The translations under genes and the position numbers were made by a program. Below the pieces are notes generated by a model. That model was given only the letters and a program-made list of their open reading frames with translations. It did not search any database and was not told the DNA's origin. This document shows, piece by piece, positions 49,373 through 60,880 of a stretch of DNA of 64,000 bases (positions within the stretch are counted from its first letter, which is position 1; every line of letters starts with the position of its first letter). This stretch comes from Prunus persica (Eukaryota > Streptophyta > Magnoliopsida > Rosales > Rosaceae): NCBI RefSeq assembly GCF_000346465.2, contig NC_034016.1, positions 9,562,027 through 9,626,026 on the forward strand, given 5' to 3'.

Positions 49373-49664
49373 TTTCTAGCATATTTTAACTCTAAAGATC
49401 ATACTTAGTACTTTGTTGTTTATGTGACTTTTGGTATATTTTCACATTGAGAGCAGCAACGCATGCACAAGATTTGCATAATGAAACTTTAGAGAAGCAA
49501 AATGAAAAGGTAAGATGATGAAACTTTGATTATAACAAATCAAATTCTAAGATATGTATTTCACATGCATGAAGTGTATGTGCACTACAATCTCAAAAGC
49601 TAGAATAAGATCACGTTGACAAAATTTTAGGTGTGAAAAACAAATAAATCTCATGTTATGCAAT

Positions 49665-50035
49665 ATGGAGTCGTACATGGGTTCAGACCCAGCAAATGGT
49701 AGCTATACTTCTGTCAAAGATACCTCTCCTGATCAACCTCAAGAATTGTAAGCTAATACGACACATACCTCATTCATTATCTGCACAAGGTTTCTGCTCT
49801 TAATTTTGTCTGAGCTCTGAACTTGTATGTTTTTTAAATTTGCATATATATAATTGACAATTTGGCAAGAGAAAATTTAAAAGTTAAAAATGTGTTCCTA
49901 ATATTTTATAAACCATATCTTTTTATTATTCACTTCCACAGAGCCCCTATTGGCTCTCGTGAGAAACTGGAAGCTCAAAAGCTGCTGCTTGATAAAATTG
50001 TTTATAGGAAAGCATATGGACTACATCATAAATAA
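49665..50035 (+). CDS. possible small two-exon gene, 58 residues, function unknown
   Basis: Exon 49665-49747 (donor GTAAGC) joins exon 49942-50035 (acceptor CTTCCACAG) in matching phase to give a protein starting MESYMGSDPANGSYTSVKD, passing APIGSREKLEAQKLLLDKIV, and ending YRKAYGLHHK before TAA. The second exon is charged and helical, reads as coding and has good splice sites. The start could lie in an earlier exon, since sequence upstream of 49665 was not resolved. There is no signal peptide or membrane segment. It may be a real short gene, the 3' end of a larger gene, or a duplicated fragment stranded among transposons. I do not recognise the family. Confidence 0.4.
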
Positions 50036-50609
50036 AATAGGGGAGCTTCTGTTTGGATATGAGAAGAGCTAAGAAGTAAGGTTAGGCCTGCGGGGCGCAG
50101 CCTCTAGTTAATGATTGGGGACTGCATCAAGATGCTTGTAAGTCCTTCTTGCAACTCCAAACATTAAATTAATACAGATATACATGTGTTTGGCTTAGAT
50201 CTATACTATAATGATTTCAAGTAAATCCCTTCATTTTGTGCCTCAGATCTTAATTTTGAGTTCTTTTCAACACAGATGAGAACTTATGAGAACCACTGTG
50301 GACCTTTTTTGACATATGGAAGGAAATACACGTGAGCTATTGCCAACATTTGCAATTGTGGCGTTAGCATAGAGAAAATGGCTGTAGTATCTTATCAGAC
50401 CTATTCTCAGAAATCACATGTATAGTTCTTCCTTGTTGATCAAATGATGTAAAAAAAATAAGTAGTCGTTGAAACAGTAAACTGAAATCTCATCTTCTAC
50501 CTCAAGTGGAAGCAAAAATTTGGTCAACCACATTTCATATGCAGCAATTGACATCTCATAACTTATATTGAACTAATTACAAATACAAATTCAGAATCAC
50601 TGACAATCA
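50036..50609. other. spacer, probable 3' UTR then intergenic
   Basis: Mixed sequence after the small gene. No frame or element was recognised before the copia gag relic. Confidence 0.4.
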
Positions 50610-50956
50610 ACTAAAGTTTCCTCCTTTTTGAAGTCCTGGCTTGCCTTCAAACATTTCTCACTTTTCTTGATTGAAGATGTCTCGAGCTTCTTGGCCTTCA
50701 AGATCTGCCTACAACACGAACAAGCCTTCTCCTAGACTTTTCCAATTGTTTTTGTGGGTTCAGAAAATCCATGAACCACAATATTCCAGATACGTTCATC
50801 TAGAGACCATAAGAAAGACTTCATTTTAGCTTTCCAAGCACCACAGTTGTTCCCATCAAAATATGGTGGATGCAAAACTGAGCCTGTGACACACTCCATC
50901 CTAAGGTATGTCGGATCGAGCTAAGAATGTTCAGTAACTTGTTCTGATGCCAATTG
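50610..50956 (-). pseudogene. copia gag N-terminus and primer site, minus orientation
   Basis: On the minus strand, TTGGCATCAGAAC (ending near 50944) matches a changed initiator-Met primer site. After it the frame reads PPYFDGNNCGAWKAKMKSFL and WSLDERIWNIVVHGF, the typical start of plant copia gag. Stops interrupt it. The LTR lies on the right side (50957 onward). Confidence 0.7.
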
Positions 50957-51520
50957 AAAATACCTATAGGATGTCTTAAAATACCAAAAGCGTAAAGTCT
51001 GTGTTTTGAGCAGTTAAGAGTATCATGATAATACAAATAAAACACGCCAAGGGGATTGATACATCAATTTAGAACGTAAAACAAGAGAAAAACACAAAAA
51101 GTATTTTACGTGGTAAAACCCTACCTCTGGAGAAAATTCACAGGACCTGATAGTTCAAGATAAATCCACTATTGAACGATGATTACAAGAAGTATACAAA
51201 CTTGTCCTAGACACTCTAGACAACGTACCAACTTCTTCGTAACTCAACTTCTCGCGGGATTTCTCCTTCTCTCCTTATGTTGAATCCGATTCTTGACGTG
51301 ATCGATCTAAGCTCACCGGAGGTATGAGAACCTTGTAACTTATGCAAATGAATGTAAATGAATGCAATGACAAATCACCAAGATAATCTTACTCTTGATG
51401 ATTTATCCTTATGAACAACAAAGCACAACAACTTTCTTTTGTGTATATGAAAACTCAAGAAATACTCTCATCGTTGAAAGTTGTAATACAAATTAAACCA
51501 AGCCTTACTTTTTATAATGG
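50957..51520 (-). repeat. copia LTR relic, minus orientation
   Basis: It is adjacent to the primer site at 50944-50956. On the minus strand it contains GAGAAGTTGAGTTACGAAGA, ACTTCTTGTAATCATCGTTC, and GGTAGGGTTTTACCACGTAA near its end. The same landmarks occur on the plus strand at 55231-55735. The left part (LTR start) is not resolved. Confidence 0.65.
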
Positions 51521-51977
51521 TTTTCAAAACTGGAAATAAGATCAATTAGTTCATAATCAACATATTAATTTTCTAAAATCATACTAATTGATTTCCAATC
51601 AAAGAAGACTTTTAATGTTCAAAACTGGAAAGCAATTTATAAAATAAATTATTCTTTCTTAAAATAAAAAGTCTTCTTAATCATAATGTTAATCAGATTG
51701 TGAGTTTGAAATAATGCTTGAAATACCACAATCAGAATGCATGATTGAATAAAGAATTTACCTTAGTGATCGTCGGTTGACATATGAGCCTTTAGATCAT
51801 ATCTTAGAATTTTGACAGCCACCATCACAACTAATTTACCATTTATACTTAGTCTAATTGGTTTCTAGGAAATGCCAATCATAGAAACAATACTAACAAA
51901 AGTAGATGCAAAGCTTGGTTTTATGAATTGTTTCTTGCAAGATAACAACATAGTTGTATAAAGCCAAGGCGTGCATC

Positions 51978-54900
51978 CAGGGGCGGAACTAGCATATGGG
52001 CTAGAGTGGCTCTAGCCCAGGGACCTTTTTAAAAAAATTAAAAAAAATTAGATGTGGTTGTGTTTAATTTATGAGGGCCAACGTGGGTTACGTGGCCAAT
52101 GCATTGGACCATTGGTGGTTGGCTGTTGTCTTTTTATTATTTTATTATTATTTCTTGTGTGGTCTATTTCCTATTCAATAAAGTATTCTAGTTTCCCATT
52201 GAATAAAGTATCCTAGTCTGATATGATGAAATATCATATTCCTAGCCTAGTTTGTCCTACACAACTTTATAAGTATCTTAGTCAGTCTAATAAAAAAAGA
52301 AGAAGACGATATTCATATTTATGAAACTTAGCCCTAGCAATCCCAAAAGAATATCTACAGCGTTTTGTATTTTGTGCTACCAAAGTTGACTTCATCGTCA
52401 ACACGCGTATTAAAGGTATCTAACTCTCCACAGTCTCGAATTTTTATTTTTTTTCATTGATTTGTTTAGTATAAAGTAAATTGTTTTGTTTTTGATATGT
52501 GTTATTAGATTATAATGTCACATCAAAACCAAGCAAGTAAAAGAGCAAAAACTATTCATTCATTCTTCAAGAAAAAAAATAATAGTGATAAATTAGACAA
52601 TGACAAGGCTTTTACATTCAATGATAAGGCTTCACCATCAATTGAGTTACCTCATCACACATCTCCCGTAGTTGAACCTAACCTATTTGATGTTGCTTTT
52701 TTGGAACGAGACCATGGAAAACGTATTCAAATATCTGAATACCATATTAATCAACGTGATGAGGTTCGGCGTGCTTATATCAAAGTTGGACCTTACCAAC
52801 CAAAATTATCAGAATATCCAAGGTCTCAGTTTGGGTCGCAATATCGCCGATTTCAATATTCTTGGTTCTCCCAATTTCCATGGTTAGAATATTCCCCTTC
52901 AGAAGATAAAGTCTATTGTTTTCCATGTTTTATTTTTGGTAATGGTCGTCCTGCATTAACTATTGAGGGTTTTAATATGGAAAAGATTTAATGATAGAAA
53001 GAATTGTGTATTTTTGACTCATGTTGGAGGTCCATCTTCATCGCATAATACTTGTGAAAGATGTATGGAGGATTTGATGAATCCATCTCAACATGTCGAC
53101 AAAGTTATTAATCGACAATCAAAGGAAGAAATTTTGAAAAACTGGTTACGGCTCAAGACAACGATAGAGTGTGTTCGGTGGCTTACATATTAGGCATGTG
53201 TTTTTAGGGGTCATGATGAATCTTTGGATTCTAAAAATCATGGAAATTTTATTGAAATGGTCAAGCATACAGCAAAGTTTAATGATGAGGTGGCTGGAGT
53301 TGTTTTAGAGAATGCCCCAGGAAATGCAAAATATACCTCACCCATGATTCAAAAGGAGATTTTAAATATTCTCGCAAACAAAGTGAGAAAAAAAATCGTG
53401 AAGAAGTTGGGGATGCTGCTTTTTGTATCCTTGTTGATGAATCACAAGATACGTCAAATAGAGAGCAAATGGCTATTGTTTTAAGATTTGTTGATAATGA
53501 TGTTTTTCTATGTGAACGTTTTTTTTGACATTGTGTGGGTTGAAGACACTATTGCATCAACACTTCAAAAAGAGATGAAGAAAGTACTTGATCTCCATGA
53601 ATTATGTATTGACAAGATGAGAGGTCAAGGATATGATGGTGCGAGTAATATGCGGGGTGCATGGAATGCGCTACAAGCATTATTTCTTAGAGATTGCCCA
53701 TATGCATATTATGTACACTGTTTTGCTCATCAACTACAGTTAGCATTAGTTTCAGCATCAAAAGAAGTGGCTACAATTTGGTTATTCTTTTCATCATTGA
53801 ATTCAATTGTCAATGTCATTAGGGTTTCACCAAAACGTCATACTGAGTTACAAGTTGCTCAATCAATGAATATTGTAGAGCTATTGATTACTGGTGAACG
53901 AGAGACTGGTAGAGGAGCTAATCAAATTGGTACCTTGCATCGACCTGGAGCTACTCAGTGGAGTTCTCATTACGATTCCGTTTGTGATTTAATAGAAATG
54001 TATGATGCAATTTGTACGGTTCTTGAGAATATAAAGGAGGATGGATCCACAGGCTCCTTACATGGGGAAGCTACTAGTGGATACAATGCGATTAGGCAAT
54101 TCAAATTTGTATTCATCTTGCATCTATTGAAAGAAATTATGGGACTCACATATATCCTTTGCCGAGAACTACAACATAAGTCTCAAGACATCGTGAATGC
54201 TATGAACCTAGTTGGTACAACAAAAGATGTCCTTGAAAAATTGAGAATAAATGGTTCAGAAACTTTTATTGGGAAAGTAGATTTGTTTTGCAAGAAACAT
54301 GACATTGATATGCCTGATATGAATGCTCAATATAAAGTGGGAACAGGTCGTTCTTGTCAGCAAAAGGACAATATTACAGTTGAGCATCATTACCACTTTG
54401 ACATATTCAATGATGCAATAGATTTTCAATTGGCAGAGTTGAACAGTAGGTTTAGTGAAGGGGCAATGGAACTTCTTATTCTTAGTTCAGCTTTGGACCC
54501 TAGTGATTCTTTTAAATCATTTAATATTGGTAAAATTTGCAGCCTTGCAGAGGGATTTTATCCTCAAGATTTCACTCTAAAAAAGTTACATATTTTGAGA
54601 TGGCCCCTAAAACTTTACGAGGCAGACGTACCTCATCATCCTATACTTTAAAAAGTATCTACACTCTCTGAATTATGTCAGGGATTAGTTGAAACAAAAA
54701 GGTCAAAAAGATATTATTTGATTGATAGGTTGATTCGTCTTGTGCTAACTCTCCCTGTTTCTACGGCAACTACTAAATGAGTTTTTTCAGCTATGAAACT
54801 TGTTAAAACAGCTCTTCATAACAAGATGGAGAATGAGTTTCTAGCAGATTCTATGGTTGTCTACATTGAAAAAGAACTTGCTGACAATAAATTTAGATGT

Positions 54901-55130
54901 AATAACAAAAGATTTCAATTTTCTCAAGGATCACAGGGCACAACTTCAATAAGCACACTTTTAATTATGTTGTTGAACATATTATTTAATGCATACTTTG
55001 CGTGGTTTATACTTTTATTTGATTTAATGTATATACTATTAGCATGGTTTATATGATTTAATGCATAGTTCTATTTTAGTTAAAAAATTTAGCTAGCCCA
55101 CCGGTCGAAAAATTTCTGGTTCCACCCTAG
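51978..55130 (+). mobile_element. hAT element with a degenerate TTF-type transposase
   Basis: The ends CAGGGGCGGAACTAG and the reverse complement CTAGGGTGGAACCAG match in 11 of 15 bases. Flanks CGTGCATC (51970-51977) and CTTGTATC (55131-55138) match in 6 of 8, as expected of an aged 8-bp target site. It contains one broken transposase gene and belongs to the same lineage as the deleted copy at 11465-12059. Confidence 0.75.
52515..54997 (+). pseudogene. hAT transposase (TTF-type zinc finger, DUF4371, hAT dimerisation), broken
   Basis: It starts MSHQNQASKRAKTIHSFFKK, the usual start of plant ZMYM1-like hAT transposases, followed by a TTF-type finger (RFQYSWFSQFPWLEY, EDKVYCFPCFIFGN), an RNase H-like DUF4371 core (GQGYDGASNMRG, YAYYVHCFAHQLQLALV, TRPGATQWSSHYD-type) and the C-terminal dimerisation block (YYLIDRLIRLVLTLPVST, VFSAMKLVKTALHNKMENEF). 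A full-length relative would be about 750-800 residues. Here frameshifts near 52975 and 53400 and stops near 53192, 54649 and 54777 break it. It is not functional. Confidence 0.85.
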
Positions 55131-55230
55131 CTTGTATCTCATTTTTAACGCAGCTTTTATATTTTTTGGTCTGAGCATCTAAAATTCCTAAAACGTTCCT
55201 GTGCATATATTTGAGATAAATGATCAAGTG

Positions 55231-55735
55231 TTCCATGTTTACTTGGTGATTTATCAAACACTTTAATCATTCATATTGCATTCATTTGCATTATTTGATG
55301 ACTCATACGGTTGAGGGCACCAAGACCATGGTGACGATTTTCCTCTGGCAGCCTTGAAGTAATCGTGACCAGTATTGCGTTCAACATATGGAGTGTCGAA
55401 GATTATCCCGTGGTAGAAGTTGAGTTACGAAGAAGTCGATAAACATTATCTAGAATGTGTCTAGGATAAGTGTGTGAGTACTTCTTGTAATCATCATTCT
55501 ATAGTGGATTTGTGTTGGACAGATGAGTCATGTGGATTTTTCCTAAAGGTGGGATTTTACCACGTAAAATAATTCTCTGCATGCTCCTTTATTTTATGTT
55601 CAGCACATTTCAGGATTGATAAACCATATCAATCCTGCTACCAAAGTTTACTTTTTGTTTATTGATTATAATATTAAATTGGCCTATTCACTCTAGGCAT
55701 TTTAAGTCATTCTACATGTAATTTCAATTGGTACC
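55231..55735 (+). repeat. copia LTR relic, plus orientation
   Basis: GTTGAGTTACGAAGAAG, ACTTCTTGTAATCATCATTC, GGTGGGATTTTACCACGTAA and, at the end, CATTTTAAGTCATTCTACAT match the minus-strand relic at 50957-51520. A TTGGTACCC sequence in the primer-site position follows at 55729. It is oriented opposite to the other copy, with the hAT element between them. Confidence 0.65.
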
Positions 55736-55739
55736 CAAA

Positions 55740-57809
55740 TTCCACTTTGGAATATGAGCCGAACCCTATGCGTGTCCGACACCTGACAGGTGCCGAGCAC
55801 ATTTGACCAAATTTCCCTTCTAACTAAAATTCAAAAATTTCTTTAGGGTTCGACTTCTGCCAAAAAGTCGGCAGAGTCTCCCCTGTAAATTACTTGTTCC
55901 CAAACTTTTTCACCTGTACGACATACAATTCAAATATCCACAACCGTTCAGCATGCACAATGTTAGAATTTATGCAACCAAATAACAAATCTTTATGGCC
56001 TCAGGCCTTATAGAAATCCTAGGGCAATTTCAGAGCAAGCTACTTCAGTAATTTACAAAAACAGAATAATTACAAGATAACATCCTACATAGAGGAAAAA
56101 TGAGGAGTGATGAGTGATGACCACCTTGTAGTGGTGCTCTAGTACACGACTACGGCCTGGGGGAGCAAAACATTTAAAAGTGTGAGTGGATAAAATAAAG
56201 TTTTGAAAAATATAATATCAACATACTAACCCCACTGTTAAAACATTTGAAAATTCATTTATATCCATGTTCTATATTCGTACAAAAGTCAAGCATGCAT
56301 ATCTATATACATATAACCGATTATGCATTTGAACAAATCCTTAAAACCATTTGAAAGCATTGTAAAGAAACATTTCATTTCCACCTAGCTGTACCCATCA
56401 TATATCCATCAATTCCATGATTTTCTACGAATTCCCACATTATACAATCAATTCCTTGTGTCACATAATGAGACACATCCTCGCAGGCCTCGGTAATAGA
56501 AAGTAGACCCGAGCTGCATTCCTCGCAAGACTCAGGAGACACTTGGTGAACCTAAGCCGCATTCCTCGCTCCTCACGGTCCGGATATCCCTAAGACTCGT
56601 GAGGCAACTGTCAAACGTGCGCTGACTCAACCGAAGACAATTAGGATGTCTGTGGACATCATTATATCCGAACGCAACATTTTGGGTACATATGGTGGTT
56701 TAAAACACAAGCCTTTCTTGGACAATTATAATACTATATCTCATTAAATCCTTAAATCCTGTTATCACTTCCTTTTTCTACCTTCCAAGCCATTCACATT
56801 TAATCATAAACAAATTTCTTTTAAAGTATGTGAACTCAAACTTAATACTTGTAAAACGAAAGCCATACATAATTCCTTAACTTAACTCAATCATGAAAAA
56901 TCCTTCAGAATCGTTCTCAAACTAAATTTGAATATGCATAAAATATTATTTAGAAAATTGGAAATCATAAATTATCAACTCCATAAGCAAAACAATTAAT
57001 AACTACAGTTCAAAAATTTCTTAAAACTATTTAGAAAACAAATGTCCACTCACTATGCGTCCGAGCTAGCCTGACCTTTCGAGGGTCCTTCCTGCGAGTT
57101 CAACGAAGCCCGGTTACCTTTGCTCGAAGATCAATTCCACCGTTAAAGCCCTTAAACAAACTATTTTTTCCTTGAAAAACCTAGAAAGTTTTGGGTTTGG
57201 ATTTGACAATTTCTACTTGAAATTGGGTAGGGTCTTTAAGGGAAATCACATAAGGGAGGTAGAGGAGTGTTTTGGGAGTAATTTTGTGGTGGGTGGTGGC
57301 TGGAATTGGCCAAAAAAGTCATCGGTGGCCGCTGTTTTGAAACATGCCGGTTTTTGGGCTTTGTTTTTGATCGATTTTCTGGTTTAATCGCTTGGAATCA
57401 TGTCTTGATATGCGTATGTATGGAAAGAGGAGAGAGAGATGAGTTTGCAAGTTGTGGCACCAGTTTTGGTGGTTGGACGGAGGAGATATCTTTGTCTGAA
57501 GTTTGCTGCTCGTGAAGGAGGAGAAGAGACTAAGAAAATCTAGATTTTTAAAAACTGAACTTCGAAATATTTACGGTTATGACACTGAGCTTCCATAGAT
57601 CATAACTTCTTCGTTATAACTCCGATTTGAGCCCACTACGTGTCTGCAAACTCATCTCGACGTGTTTTACACAACGGTATCACCAAAATCCCTAGATTCC
57701 TTCTTGAACAAAAAGTCAACTTTTAACCCATTAAAATATCCCGGGGTAAAATTGTCTTTTACTTGAATAAATTAATAATTAAATGTTAATTTAGGATCGG
57801 GTTATTACA
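55740..57809 (-). mobile_element. gypsy solo LTR (left boundary uncertain)
   Basis: On the minus strand it begins TGTAATAACCCGATCC at 57809, a common gypsy LTR start. It contains the block at 56480-56600 with two CCGCATTCCTCGC-type repeats and TGACCTTTCGAGGG (about 57070), and runs to around 55740-55960 (GTGTCGGACACGCATAGGGTTCGG on the minus strand). An internal TGTTAGAATT at 55963 is another possible edge. No gag-pol was found. The left edge and target duplication are unresolved. Confidence 0.5.
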
Positions 57810-58788
57810 TGATGGGTAAAAAGAGCTCTGTAGCTTGTCCTTTCTTTTCCTATTGAGTGACTTCTGCTTTTTACTGACATTCAAATTATGATAGTTATCC
57901 CAAAAATCAATTTCCTCGCTTGAACTGTATCCTTGTTCAATGTCTCGAACTTGGCGGCAGCATCGATGGCGGTAATGACAGCGGTTTACCCTCTTAGTGT
58001 TCTTTAGCTTGTACGACAGAAAACAAGTAATATCTTCTAGTGCATCCAAGTATGTCTCACATGCAGCCCAACACATCTTACAGAGGCTTTTTCCAATGCA
58101 TTGGAATAACCCCAGCTTGAATAATAGATAGAAGAATAATAAAGATGAACAAAAGTTTTAAAAAAAATATGAAAACGAAACAAATCAAACATTTCTGCAA
58201 CTAAATCTAAAAGAAAATGCTCTTCCAAGGCTAGTCTACGAAGCAAACTCTAACGAAAATAAGAAGAGTACAACAAAAGAAGAAGGAGAAATTACTTATG
58301 TAGCAGAGGACCAAGATCATTAACAGTTCCAATAGATTGGAGACACATAGATGCTCAATAAAGCAAATGAAATCCCAAGGTCCTGAACAAACATCCCTGC
58401 AGAATCAAACATATCAGAGTAATATTAGCAGTGCAGTGAAGTACAATCAAAAAAGTAATCGTCTTTCTTTTATCTTTTAAAGGAAGTAAGCAAGCAGCAG
58501 ATTACGAACAAAAGCGAATAAGGAAAAATTGTATGAAAATTATCTGAAAGGTTTTGGCAAATAGATATGAAAAAGACTCATAGCAGGCTCCCAAGTCAGT
58601 GCAACACAACCATATCATACCAATTTTTATATGAAATTACGACAAATGATTGAACATAATTATGGCCAGGCAGGCAATAAAGAGAACATTTCACCAGAAC
58701 TTACTCGCATGAGCCACCAAACGTGGTCTTAAATGGAGCCAAAGTAGACCACCAACCCCATCTGCAGCTTCACTGATGACATCCCCAT
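57810..58788 (-). pseudogene. disrupted gene for an uncharacterised plant cysteine-rich membrane protein
   Basis: Three exons can be read: 58705-58788 (DGVGGLLWLHLRPRLVAHA), 58296-58396 (DVCSGPWDFICFIEHLCVSN followed by a helix LLELLMILVLCYI) and from 58115 (GLFQCIGKSLCKMCWAACET, then YLDALEDITCF, KNTKRVNRCHYRH and an Arg/Lys-rich tail). I recall this order from an unnamed plant family but cannot name it. The first exon's in-frame reading would need one more base after its ATG, and the first two exons do not join in phase, so an exon may be missing. The last exon runs directly into the solo LTR at 57809. I consider it a pseudogene or badly damaged copy. Confidence 0.45.
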
Positions 58789-59940
58789 CTGCAATACAAG
58801 TTCAAGATCAAAAGAATGTGTTTAATGCTACCAACTCCTCCATCCCATTGATCTCGTTGCCCTCGAAAAAGTATATCAAGCTGCACATCATTACAGTTTG
58901 AGATATTCTGAAGCAAACACCTTGCTAAACAATAGTAATTAAGTTATTGCGCAGATTTGCAGGAGACAAAAAAAAACATTCGCTTGATATACAAGTATTA
59001 ATGTATGTTCCTTCCGTTTGCATACGAATTCAATGCGGTCGAGGCCCTTCAACTTGCAACTACTGACGGCAGAGACTTTATCTATATTGCTACTCGGTTC
59101 TGTCAACCTTCTTTGTATTGTCTAGATTTTGAAGAAGCCATAGTTATACTGGAAATGCACTACTGAAACTTCTGAGGTATACACACAAACTGCTGACGAC
59201 AAAATCTTGTTTTTGTCATGTATATGCAGATGAAAAGATAATGAGAACAAATTCCAAGCATGATAATAGATGAAGAAACCTTATTCTAACAGATTTGATT
59301 TAAGAATATTTGAGAAGATTAGAAAGAACAAATACTCTTTTCTTGTGCATGTTACAGATTGAGTGCCATCTCATGCTTCCTGCATGATTGGAAAAAGAAC
59401 TATAAAACAAAGGGTAAAAAAACCCCTAAAAAGAGTTGTAAAACAAAAATGGGAAGTCAGTGTTTTGTGTAGTTTGCAGAGAATTTGATGAAACAACGAA
59501 CATAACTCATAAACTTACCCGATCTATAGCTTTATGAAACTAGTGGAGAACAAGAAATGGATCTTCCGTCCAATGCAATTTGCAAGAGAAGCAGTGGCAG
59601 TTGGATGCAATTTATCCCACGTTCTGCCTTTTGGTGTCTCTTCTTTTCTCTCTTTTTGCACGTTTAATCTCTTTTCTTTAATTTTAATTTTTACAATAAC
59701 TTATTATCCGACATGTGGGGGGACATCATTCTGGTTGAATTGATGAATTCGGCAGATGCAAACCGTAATTACCAATTTGGTTTGGTTTTGACCATGAACT
59801 AATCAACATGTTTAAAAATCGAACAGAAATGTATAGTTTGGTGTAGTTTGGTTTGAACTTTTATAGACTGACCTAAACCAAATCGGACCATCTACTAATA
59901 TATATATATATATATATTTGTTTTATATGTGTAGTATTCT
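58789..59940. other. spacer, perhaps 5' leader of the disrupted gene
   Basis: On the minus strand, about 59519-59600 ends in the donor GGGTAAGTTT and could be a leader exon. Otherwise AT-rich, with an AT microsatellite at about 59898-59918. Nothing else was recognised. Confidence 0.3.
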
Positions 59941-60556
59941 AATTAGACTAGCTTTTCCACACACGCTTCCGCGTTTGCAATAGGCTTTTTTTTTAAAATT
60001 TATTTAAAATTTTAATTTATTTTAGAATTAAAAATAATAATGGGTAGTTGTGTTCCATAAAAATAGGATCTATTATCAAATTTTGTTTTAATATGAAAAA
60101 TGTGAATTTACCATATTATCCTCATTTAATTAATAATTTCAATTCTTAATGTTTGAATTAACCAAAGGTATTTTTTGGTATTTTGAATGTTTCACCATTC
60201 TATATATAGATAGATAATACCAATATAGGAGTGTTAATTTGAAGTTTGATGGACTTTTGGAGTTATCTATATATATAAAGCAAAAAGCAGAGAATGATGA
60301 AACATTCAAAATACTAGAAAATGCCTTTAGTTAATATAAACATTAATAATTGAAATTATTAACTAAATGTGGATAATATGGTAAATTCACACTTTTTTAT
60401 ATTAAAAAAATTAAAATTAAAAGAAAAATAAGATAATGGATCTTATTTTTATGGAACACAACTACCTATTATCTTTTTTAATTCTAAAATAAATTTATAT
60501 TTTTTTTAAAAAAGTATCTCTCAGACATGGAATCGCGTATAAAGAGACTAGTTAAT
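59941..60556. mobile_element. foldback MITE with about 280-base arms
   Basis: 59941-60222 matches the reverse complement of 60262-60556 over nearly its whole length, with a spacer of about 40 bases. Landmarks in both arms are GTAGTTGTGTTCCATAAAAATA, GTGAATTTACCATATTATCC and GTATTTTGAATGTTTCA. The ends are GACTAG-type. The transcript would form a long hairpin. It is non-coding. Confidence 0.75.
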
Positions 60557-60843
60557 AATAAGTGAGCTTTAATTCGGCTGCAGATTTAGAGTGAAATCAA
60601 TCCAATTCGGACATGATTGTTTTCTCTTGCAATTTTGTATGTCACCAATCATTATTATTATTATTTTTTGTTTTAAGGATATTTCTGGTATATTGATTTT
60701 TGGTGGATAATCAATACACTCAAAGAAAAATAAAATTTTGAATATCAAAACGACACATCAACAGAAAGAGAAACTCTTGAGGCTGTGTCCAAATAGAACC
60801 CGAAGCTTTTTAGCTGTAGTGAATGAAAAAGGGAAGACCACCC

Positions 60844-60850
60844 TTCCCGC
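60844..60850 (+). promoter_or_regulatory. E2F-like site before MCM9
   Basis: CTTCCCGC (60843-60850) is close to the E2F consensus TTTCCCGC and lies about 30 bases before the MCM9 ATG. Replication genes are E2F targets in plants. This is one imperfect motif only. Confidence 0.35.
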
Positions 60851-60880
60851 TCATTCCCAATTTCCCCTTCTTCACCTCAC

